The notes under the pieces were generated by a model that ran no database searches, was not told where the DNA came from, and was given only the letters and a program-made list of their open reading frames with translations. A program made the position numbers and the translations under genes. This document shows positions 35,798 to 42,647 of a DNA stretch of 64,000 nt, piece by piece (the first letter of the stretch is position 1; each line of letters starts with the position of its first letter). The DNA is taken from contig NZ_AWEZ01000045.1 in NCBI RefSeq assembly GCF_000468755.1, positions 186,001 to 250,000 of the forward strand, read 5' to 3'. Origin of the DNA: Olsenella profusa F0195. GTDB lineage: Bacteria > Actinomycetota > Coriobacteriia > Coriobacteriales > Atopobiaceae.

Positions 35798-36942
35798 CAG
35801 ATGACCTCCGCATAGCTACCCAGATAGCGCAGTTCCTGGCAGCTGCCCTCGAGGGTGCGCATGAGCCTGAGGAACTCGGGGGACGTCGCATCTGCGGCAA
35901 GGTCGAAGTAGAACATGAACTCGAAGTCGCGGTCGGGGATGGGACGGCTCTCCAGCTTGGTGATGTTGATGTCGAGCGCATAGAAGGTGCCGAGCACCTT
36001 GTAGAGGGCGCCTGGCTCGTGGTCAAGCACGAGCATGAGCGTCGTCTTGTCCGCGCCCGGGTAGATGACGAGGTCCTTGGCGATGCACGCGAAGCGCGTG
36101 TAGTTGTTGTCCTGGTCCTGCACGTTGCGGGCGAGCACGTTGAGCCCGTAGAGGTCGGCGCACGCCCGCGACGCCAGCGCGGCGATGCCCCCGTCCGGGC
36201 TCTCTGCGACCCTGCGCGAGGCCGAGGCGGTGTTCTCGCAGGCATGGACGCACACGCCCCCGAGCCCCGCGAGGAACCCCTCGCACTGCCTGATGGCCTG
36301 CTCATGGCTGTAGACGTCCGTGATGTCCGCCAGGGTGCAGCCGGGCTTGGCGAGCAGGTTGTGGTCTATCTTCACGCGACAGCTGCGCGCGATGTGGAAG
36401 TCGTGGCGCATCATGAGGTCAAAGACCTGGTTGACCGAACCGGCCGTGCTGTTTTCCAAGGGCAGTATGCCGTATTGGCAGAGGCCCTCCTCGACAGCCT
36501 TGAAGACGCCCTCGAAGCTGTCGAAGTAGGTGATGTCCGCATGGCGGAAGAGACGATCGGCGGCGATCTGCTGGTAGGCGCCCTCGCTACCCTGCGTCGC
36601 CACGAACGCGCTGGTGGGAAACGATCGCGGCATGGCGCCGAGGGCCTGGGTGATGGCATCGGAGATGTGCGTGTCGATGCCCAGGTGCTGGGACTGTCGG
36701 GCACGGGAGATGGACATGAGCAGCTCCATCAGGACGGCCGTCTGGTCCTTGAGGCCCTCTGGGGCGCGCTGCATGGCGCAGCGCACGACGGCACGCTCAC
36801 GCGAGCGGTCGAGCACGGGGATGCCATGGGCCGCCTTGTATGCCGCAACCCTGTCGGCGCAGTCCATGCGCTCTACGAGGAGATCCACCATCTGGCGGTC
36901 GATCCTATCGATATCCTGGCGAATCTGTCGGAGGTCTTCCAC
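35797..36942 (-). CDS. pheA: Chorismate mutase-prephenate dehydratase (P-protein)
   Basis: Converts chorismate to prephenate and then to phenylpyruvate for phenylalanine. The 381 residues contain an AroQ-type chorismate mutase at about 1-90 (DRIDRQMVDLLVERM), prephenate dehydratase at about 105-290 with LPLENSTAGSVNQVF and NNYTRF, and an ACT domain from about 300 with the ESRPI motif that senses phenylalanine. It starts 9 bases after aroC and overlaps the aroE-aroK start. Feedback inhibition by phenylalanine is expected for the family. Confidence 0.95.
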   Translation of the reverse strand: MEDLRQIRQDIDRIDRQMVDLLVERMDCADRVAAYKAAHGIPVLDRSRERAVVRCAMQRAPEGLKDQTAVLMELLMSISRARQSQHLGIDTHISDAITQALGAMPRSFPTSAFVATQGSEGAYQQIAADRLFRHADITYFDSFEGVFKAVEEGLCQYGILPLENSTAGSVNQVFDLMMRHDFHIARSCRVKIDHNLLAKPGCTLADITDVYSHEQAIRQCEGFLAGLGGVCVHACENTASASRRVAESPDGGIAALASRACADLYGLNVLARNVQDQDNNYTRFACIAKDLVIYPGADKTTLMLVLDHEPGALYKVLGTFYALDINITKLESRPIPDRDFEFMFYFDLAADATSPEFLRLMRTLEGSCQELRYLGSYAEVI

Positions 36943-36951
36943 AGGTGCTCC

Positions 36952-38070
36952 TTAGGCGTTGCGTCGGGCGTGCTCGGGAGGGAAGGAGAGCCAGGCGTCC
37001 AGCAGGGCAAGCGCGCAGGTGGCCTCCACCACGGGGACGGCGCGCGGTGCGATGCAGGGGTCGTGGCGCCCGGCGACCTCCACGGTGTCATCCTTTCCGC
37101 GCGCCATGTCAATCGTCTGCTGGGGACGGCTGATGCTTGAGGTGGGCTTGATGGCGACGCGCAGGATGATGGGGGCACCGGTGCTGAGGCCCCCCAGGAT
37201 GCCCCCCGCGTTGTTGCTCGTGGGCATCACCTCGGACCCATCGGTGTGCCAGGGGTCGTTGTCCTCGCTGCCGCGCAGGCGGGCCGCCGCAAAGCCCGCA
37301 CCGAATTCCACGCCCTTGATGGCGGGGATGCCAAAGAGCGCCCGGGCAAGCAGGTTCTCCAGGCCGTCGAACATGGGCGAGCCCACACCCGCGGGAAGTC
37401 CGGTGGCCACGCATTCGATGGTCCCGCCAACGGAGTCCTGGTCCCCGCGCGCGGCATCGATGGCCTGCGCCATGCGCCTCGCCACGGCAGAGTCGATGGT
37501 GGTGAGGGGCCGCGCCGCGGTCACCGCCTCCAGCTGTCGGTCGAGCACGGTGCCGGGCAGGGGGGCGAAGGGCTCGTCTTCCACCTCCGCAATGCTCGCA
37601 AGGTGTGCCGCCACACGCACGCCGCGTTCGCCCAGGATGGCACGGGCGATCCCACCTGCGGCACACAGTGGCGCCGTGAGCCTGCCCGAGAAGTGCCCGC
37701 CACCGCGGACGTCCTGGCTGCCGCCCCATTTCGCCTGGGCAGGCCAGTCCGCGTGACCGGGCCGGGGATGGGTGAGGAGCCTATCATAGTCCTGCGAGCG
37801 GGTGTTGGTGTTCTCTATGAGCAGGGCAAGCGGTGCGCCGCAGGTGTCTCCCCGCACATTGAGCCCAGCGACGACCTTGACGGCATCGGGCTCCGCGCGC
37901 GGCGTGGTCCAGCTGCCCTGTCCGGGCGCCCTGCGCGCCATGAAGGCGGCAAGCGCATCGAGGTCGACGTGATGGCCGGAGGGGAGCCCCTCCACCACGC
38001 AGCCGATCCCAGCCGAGTGTGACTGCCCAAAGATGCTCACGCGCAGGGTGTTCCCAAAGGAGGATGGCAT
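36952..38070 (-). CDS. aroC: Chorismate synthase
   Basis: Removes phosphate from EPSP to give chorismate, using reduced FMN as cofactor. The 372-residue protein starts SSFGNTLRVSIFGQSHS at residues 2-18 and has the family motifs GLPSGHHVD, RPGHADW and GGHFSGRLTA. Homology begins at the ATG at 38070, 4 bases after the aroA stop; a longer in-frame start would lie inside aroA. The ribosome site is weak, so translation is probably coupled to aroA. Confidence 0.95.
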   Translation of the reverse strand: MPSSFGNTLRVSIFGQSHSAGIGCVVEGLPSGHHVDLDALAAFMARRAPGQGSWTTPRAEPDAVKVVAGLNVRGDTCGAPLALLIENTNTRSQDYDRLLTHPRPGHADWPAQAKWGGSQDVRGGGHFSGRLTAPLCAAGGIARAILGERGVRVAAHLASIAEVEDEPFAPLPGTVLDRQLEAVTAARPLTTIDSAVARRMAQAIDAARGDQDSVGGTIECVATGLPAGVGSPMFDGLENLLARALFGIPAIKGVEFGAGFAAARLRGSEDNDPWHTDGSEVMPTSNNAGGILGGLSTGAPIILRVAIKPTSSISRPQQTIDMARGKDDTVEVAGRHDPCIAPRAVPVVEATCALALLDAWLSFPPEHARRNA

Positions 38071-38074
38071 GCTG

Positions 38075-39376
38075 CTACTCACTTTCCGTCGCCGTGCCGC
38101 CAAGGCGTCTGAAGTCATCGAAGAAGGCGGGGTAGGATTTCCGTACGCACTCTGCGCCCAGGATGGTGGTGGGGCCTGTGGCGGTGGCGCCGGCCACGGC
38201 CGCCATCATGGCGATGCGATGGTCATTGGCCGCATCCACGATGCCCCCTCTGAGGCGTGGGACGCCGTGGATGGCAAGGCCGTCCCCATTGATGGAGACC
38301 ATGCCACCCATCGCGTTCAGGGCTGACGAGACGGTCTCGAGGCGGTCTGACTCCTTGAGCCTCAGACGCTCGGCATGGATGATGCGTGTGGTCCCCGTGC
38401 ACGTGGATGCCACCGCCGCGAGGGGCGGTACGAGGTCGGGCACGTCGGCGGCGTCGATGGTGCGACCCGTGAGCGCGCCTCCGCGCGCCTCGGCCGTCGT
38501 GCCCTCCTGCCGCACGTGCGCGCCCAGCGAGGCCAGCGTCAGGAGGATGGCGCGGTCTCCCTGGTGGGAGCGCCCCTCCAGCCCGGAGACCCGTATGCCA
38601 CGGCCGAGGGCGCCAGCGCAGAGCCAGGAGGCCGCACAGGACCAATCGCCCTCCACCCGCACCTCGTCGGGACCTGCGGGGCGCGCGTCCGCGGCGATGG
38701 TGAGCGAGAGGTAGTCCCTGCCACCACGTGACGTCTCCGCCTCCGTGACGCCCACGCCAAAGGTGCCCAGGGCATCCAGCGTGAGCCTGATGTAGGAGAG
38801 CGACTCGATGGGCCGCTCCACGAGTATCGTCACGCGTTCGGTGAGTATGCACGCGGCGAGCAGGAGACCTGTCACAAACTGCGACGAGACCGTGCCGGGG
38901 AGCGTGAACGTGCCACCGGTGAGTGGGCCCGAGACGGTGAGGGGAAACGACCCCGGTGCCGAGAGGCGGGCATGGTGCGCGCAGAGCTCCTCCCATAGCG
39001 GCGAGAGCGGGCGCTTGGCCAGCCTGCCGTGTCCCTGGATGCTGCCGCCCCCGAGAGCGCAGAGCACAGGGAGCATGAAGCGCAGCGTGGAGCCGGACTC
39101 GCCGCAGTCGAGGCGTGCCCCTTCGGGAATCCTCAGCCCCGCCCCGTCTCGGGGAATCGGCACCACGCGAAAGCCGATGCGCGTGCGCGTGACGCGTGCG
39201 CCCAATGCCGACAGGCAGGTAGCCGTGGCGTCGATGTCCCTTGATGTGGTGGGGCAGAGCAGCGTGGTCGTCCTATCCCTGAGCGCGGCGAGCACGAGCA
39301 GGCGATGCGCCACGGACTTCGAGGCGATAGCCCCTATCGTCCCAGCGAGGGGGGAGGGCTCGATGGTGACCCTCAT
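38075..39376 (-). CDS. aroA: 3-phosphoshikimate 1-carboxyvinyltransferase (EPSP synthase)
   Basis: Transfers the enolpyruvyl group of PEP to shikimate 3-phosphate. The 433-residue protein shows GTIGAIASKSVAHRLLVLAAL near the N-terminus (the conserved Lys-Ser pair), the motif LDCGESGSTLRFMLPV for phosphate binding, and RLKESDRL late in the protein. The GAIASKS start differs slightly from the usual G..PPSKS, so glyphosate sensitivity cannot be assigned. Its ATG overlaps the aroB stop (ATGA); upstream in-frame extension would run into aroB. Confidence 0.95.
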   Translation of the reverse strand: MRVTIEPSPLAGTIGAIASKSVAHRLLVLAALRDRTTTLLCPTTSRDIDATATCLSALGARVTRTRIGFRVVPIPRDGAGLRIPEGARLDCGESGSTLRFMLPVLCALGGGSIQGHGRLAKRPLSPLWEELCAHHARLSAPGSFPLTVSGPLTGGTFTLPGTVSSQFVTGLLLAACILTERVTILVERPIESLSYIRLTLDALGTFGVGVTEAETSRGGRDYLSLTIAADARPAGPDEVRVEGDWSCAASWLCAGALGRGIRVSGLEGRSHQGDRAILLTLASLGAHVRQEGTTAEARGGALTGRTIDAADVPDLVPPLAAVASTCTGTTRIIHAERLRLKESDRLETVSSALNAMGGMVSINGDGLAIHGVPRLRGGIVDAANDHRIAMMAAVAGATATGPTTILGAECVRKSYPAFFDDFRRLGGTATESE

Positions 39377-40467
39377 CGCGACACACCGCAGCCAAGGCCA
39401 ACCAGGTCGGCGAGCTCCTGGGCACTGACCGTCCTGATCTCCACCACGCCGATGGCGCGCGGCACCACGACGTTGAAGGAGTCCCCATGGCGCTTCTTGT
39501 CGTGCAGCACGAGCGACATGATGCGTCCATGGGAGAGCCTGGTGTCCGTGGGAAGCCCGTAGGCATCCACGACACGCTCGATGTCGTCCGCCACGTCCTG
39601 CGGGCACCATCCGCACGCAGCCGCGGCGCGCGCCATGCAGCACATGCCTGCCGCCACGCTCGAGCCGTGCCCGAGGGTGAAGTCGCTTGCCGCCTCGATG
39701 GCGTGGCCGATAGTGTGTCCAAAGTTGAGGATCTGCCGCACGCCACCCTCGCGCTCGTCCGCGTCGACGACGTCGCGCTTGATCTCGACGTTGCGGGCGA
39801 TGAGGGCCGCGCGCATGGCATGCCTGGCGCCGTTGGCGTTGAGGGGCTGCTCGGCGAGCTTCCTGAACAGCGTCGCGTCACGGATGACCCCGTGCTTGAT
39901 CATCTCGCCGCACGAATCGGTGAGCTGCTCGTGGGTGAGCGTATCCAGGCACTCGACGTCGGCGATGACGAGCGTTGGCTGGAAGAACGCTCCCGCGAGG
40001 TTCTTCCCGGCTGCGAGGTCGATGGCACACTTGCCACCCACCGAGGAGTCGACCATGGCCAAGAGCGAGGTAGGCACCTGTATGACGGCACACCCTCGCA
40101 GGTACAGGGCTGCGGCAAGGCCTGCGATGTCGCCCGTCACGCCACCGCCCACGGCGACGACCACGTCATCGCGGGTGAGCTCGGCAGCGGCGAGGCCCTC
40201 GAGAAGGGCGGAGAGGGTATGGATGTCCTTGCTGGCCTCGCCCGCCTCGAAGACCTGCACGTCCGTCGTGAAGCCCGCCCTCCGCAGCGAGCCGGTGATA
40301 TCATCGGCATAGAGGGGGGCGACGTTGGAGTCGGAGATGACGTGCGCCCTGCGACCCCTGATGAGCCTGGCGGCGCGCGGTCCCACCTCGCCGAGGATGC
40401 CCTGGCCCACGAGGACCTCGTAGGACCTGGACGGCGTGTCCACTTGGATGACCCTGGTATCGCTCAT
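39373..40467 (-). CDS. aroB: 3-dehydroquinate synthase
   Basis: Cyclises DAHP to 3-dehydroquinate with NAD and a divalent metal. In 364 residues the NAD-binding stretch GGGVTGDIAGLAAALYLRG and the substrate motif VPTSLLAMVDSSVGGK are intact, followed by the metal ligands in MIKHGVI and LNFGHTIGHAIE. It is coupled by ATGA overlaps to tyrA upstream and aroA downstream. Confidence 0.96.
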   Translation of the reverse strand: MSDTRVIQVDTPSRSYEVLVGQGILGEVGPRAARLIRGRRAHVISDSNVAPLYADDITGSLRRAGFTTDVQVFEAGEASKDIHTLSALLEGLAAAELTRDDVVVAVGGGVTGDIAGLAAALYLRGCAVIQVPTSLLAMVDSSVGGKCAIDLAAGKNLAGAFFQPTLVIADVECLDTLTHEQLTDSCGEMIKHGVIRDATLFRKLAEQPLNANGARHAMRAALIARNVEIKRDVVDADEREGGVRQILNFGHTIGHAIEAASDFTLGHGSSVAAGMCCMARAAAACGWCPQDVADDIERVVDAYGLPTDTRLSHGRIMSLVLHDKKRHGDSFNVVVPRAIGVVEIRTVSAQELADLVGLGCGVSR

Positions 40468-41348
40468 CGTCCCTCAATCTTCCTCTTGATGCGGTCACCC
40501 TCAGAGAGCAGCTCCTCGAGCCGCTCGCCATCGTGCGTATCGAGCGCCTGCCTGTAGGCGGCGAGGTTGTCTATGAGCATGCCGATCTCCGTCGAGAGGT
40601 TGTCGGCGTCGTCAAGCATGAGCTCTCGCCACATGGGCGCGTTGAGGCGCGCCACGCGGGTGAGGTCGCGATAGGACCCTGCCGAGAATCCCTTGTGGTC
40701 GCGGGCCGAGGGGCTCTTCACGTAGGCGTTGGAGACCACATGGGCAAGCTGCGAGGTGAAGGCGATGACCTCGTCGTGCCGCTCGGCGCTCGTCACCGTG
40801 AAGCGACCGAAGCCGCACGGCTCGAGCAGCCGCTCGACACGGTCGAGGAGGTCGAGGCGGGCAAGGTCATCCAGGTCCTCGGGTGGCACCATCACCATGG
40901 GGGCACCCTTGAACATGTTGGCGCGCGAGTGGGCATAGCCGGAGTACTGCGTGCCTGCCATGGGATGGCAGCCTACGAAGTGCCAGGCATGCCCCCGGGC
41001 GATCCTGAAGCAGGCGGAGCAGATGGTGCGCTTGACGCCCACGGTGTCTATGACGATGGCGTTGGGTGCCACGAGGTCCTGATGACCAACGATCCAGTCG
41101 ATGGTCATCTGCGGATAGCCGGCGAGGATGACGAGCTCGCAGGTCCCAATGGTGTCATTGGTGAGCTCCGCGTCCACGGTGTCGATCATGGCGAGCTCGA
41201 GCGTGGCCCGCGTGCGGTTGCTGGCATAGACCTCGCGGCCGCCCTGGTGCAGGGCACGTGCGAACGAACCCCCCATAAGCCCCAGCCCCACGATGCCCAC
41301 GCGGCCGCTCACGAACGTTCCGACGTGCCCTCTCTCCCGCGTACCCAT
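40464..41348 (-). CDS. tyrA: Prephenate dehydrogenase
   Basis: Oxidatively decarboxylates prephenate to 4-hydroxyphenylpyruvate for tyrosine. The 294-residue protein has the dinucleotide-binding motif VGIVGLGLMGGSFARAL at about residues 17-33, and the HPMAGTQYSG segment that carries a catalytic His. No ACT domain follows, unlike many Gram-positive TyrA proteins, so tyrosine feedback may be absent or act differently. Its stop overlaps the aroB start; aroF ends 3 bases upstream. Confidence 0.93.
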   Translation of the reverse strand: MGTRERGHVGTFVSGRVGIVGLGLMGGSFARALHQGGREVYASNRTRATLELAMIDTVDAELTNDTIGTCELVILAGYPQMTIDWIVGHQDLVAPNAIVIDTVGVKRTICSACFRIARGHAWHFVGCHPMAGTQYSGYAHSRANMFKGAPMVMVPPEDLDDLARLDLLDRVERLLEPCGFGRFTVTSAERHDEVIAFTSQLAHVVSNAYVKSPSARDHKGFSAGSYRDLTRVARLNAPMWRELMLDDADNLSTEIGMLIDNLAAYRQALDTHDGERLEELLSEGDRIKRKIEGR

Positions 41349-41351
41349 GCG

Positions 41352-42374
41352 CTATGCCTCCAGCCTGGTCGTGACGGCATCCCTCACGAGGGAGACGCGT
41401 CGCATGGTCGTGGCGAACCCCTCGGGCGTGAGCGCCGTGGCCCCGCCCGACCGTGCCTCGTTGGGGTTGTCGTGCACCTCGACCATGAGGCCGTCCGCCC
41501 CGGCGGCGCACGCCGCAGGGGCGACGGGCGCGGCGTAGCGCCGGGAGCCGGCGGCGTGGTTGAGGTCGGCGATGACGGGGAGGTGCGAGAGGCGATGGAG
41601 GGTGGGGATGGCGTTGACGTCAAAGGTGTAGCGGGTGCGCGCCTCGAAGGTGCGGATGCCTCGCTCGCAGAGCATGACCCTGGAGTTGCCCTCGCTCATC
41701 ACGTGCTCCGTCACCATGAGTAACTCGTCTATGGTCTCGGACCTTCCGCGCTTGGGGAGCACGGGCACCCGTGTCCTGCCCACCTCCCGCAGGAGCGCGA
41801 AGTCCTGGGCGTTCCTCGTGCCGATCTGCATGACGTCGATGCCCTTGTCCACGAAGAGCCCCACGTCGCGTGTGTCCATGACCTCGTCCATGATGGGCAT
41901 GCCCACGTCGTGGCCCACCCGCGCGAGCAGCCCGAGCCCTGCCGCACCCATGCCCTGGTACGAGTAGGGATTCGTGCTCGAACGATAGGGGCTGCCCCGG
42001 AGCAGCGTGGCTCTCGCGGCCTTGGCCACCTCGGCAATGCGGTGGATGCTCTCGCCCTCGACGCAGCGGGGATCGGCGATGACGTGGAAGTTGCCGCCAC
42101 CGATGCGCACGCCATGGCCGCAGTCGATGGCGGTGTCCTCGGGGTGGAACGTGCGGTTCGCCTTCTTGAAGGGGTCGGAGACGCAGCGCACCTCCTCCAC
42201 GATGCCCATGGGCTCCAGAAGGAGGGGATCGATCCTGCTCGTGTCACCGATGATGCCCACGATGGTCTCGTTCTCGCCCTGGGAGACGTTGGTCCTGAAG
42301 CCGCGATCCTGTGTCCAGCTCACGAAGTGCTCGAGTTGTGCGGGCGTTGCCGACTCCTTGACGATGGTGATCAT
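41352..42374 (-). CDS. aroF: 3-deoxy-7-phosphoheptulonate (DAHP) synthase
   Basis: First enzyme of the shikimate pathway, joining PEP and erythrose 4-phosphate. The 340-residue protein is of the type with a small N-terminal ferredoxin-like regulatory domain (about 1-70, MITIVKESATPAQLEHF) followed by the TIM-barrel, with GGNFHVIADPRCVEGE, RGSPYRSSTNPYSYQG and MLCERGIRTFE. The ATG at 42374 follows AAGGAG; an apparent longer reading frame would run through the adjacent tRNA gene and is rejected. It is first in the aromatic operon. End-product control through the N-terminal domain is inference. Confidence 0.95.
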   Translation of the reverse strand: MITIVKESATPAQLEHFVSWTQDRGFRTNVSQGENETIVGIIGDTSRIDPLLLEPMGIVEEVRCVSDPFKKANRTFHPEDTAIDCGHGVRIGGGNFHVIADPRCVEGESIHRIAEVAKAARATLLRGSPYRSSTNPYSYQGMGAAGLGLLARVGHDVGMPIMDEVMDTRDVGLFVDKGIDVMQIGTRNAQDFALLREVGRTRVPVLPKRGRSETIDELLMVTEHVMSEGNSRVMLCERGIRTFEARTRYTFDVNAIPTLHRLSHLPVIADLNHAAGSRRYAAPVAPAACAAGADGLMVEVHDNPNEARSGGATALTPEGFATTMRRVSLVRDAVTTRLEA

Positions 42375-42415
42375 GCAAAAGGCTCCTTGGCTGGGCGGGA
42401 TGCCCAGGTAGATAG

Positions 42416-42445
42416 TAAGAAGGCCGGTGCCCGAAGGCATCGGCC
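42416..42445 (-). terminator. Intrinsic terminator of the tRNA-Arg gene
   Basis: On the minus strand GGCCGATGCC-TTCG-GGCACCGGCC forms a 10-bp stem (one G-U pair) capped by a TTCG tetraloop, followed by TTCTTACT. It sits 10 bases after the tRNA 3' end and 48 bases before the aroF start, so it also separates the tRNA from the aromatic operon. Confidence 0.65.
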
Positions 42446-42455
42446 GGCCAGGTGC

Positions 42456-42532
42456 TGGTGACCCCAGGGGGATTCGAACCCACGACCTTTCGCTCCGGAG
42501 GCGAACGCTCTCATCCACTGAGCTATGGGGCC
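42456..42532 (-). tRNA. tRNA-Arg (anticodon CCG)
   Basis: A full cloverleaf reads on the minus strand: acceptor GGCCCCA/TGGGGTC, D-arm GCTC...GAGC, anticodon stem TTCGC/GCGAA around loop CTCCGGA (anticodon CCG, reading CGG), TTCGAAT T-loop and an encoded CCA end. The T-stem GTGGG/CCCCC has one T-C mismatch at positions 50-64. A good promoter lies 10 bases upstream. Confidence 0.93.
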
Positions 42533-42542
42533 ATTGTTGCCA

Positions 42543-42571
42543 ATTATAGCGAATGTGCCGCGGCGTCTCGA
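42543..42571 (-). promoter_or_regulatory. Promoter of the tRNA-Arg gene
   Basis: On the minus strand TCGAGA (42571-42566; 4 of 6 to the -35 consensus) is followed after 17 bases by a perfect TATAAT (42548-42543). Transcription would start about 4 bases before the tRNA. Confidence 0.6.
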
Positions 42572-42647
42572 CGATGCGGGATAATCTCGAAAACAAGCTA
42601 GCCTGAAACATGTCGGTGCGGATGTCGCCAGGAGGGGGAGACGCGCT

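Noticed and set aside
42375-42611. Possible N-terminal extension of DAHP synthase
   Set aside because: The extension would be translated through the tRNA-Arg gene and its terminator. Family similarity and AAGGAG support the ATG at 42374.
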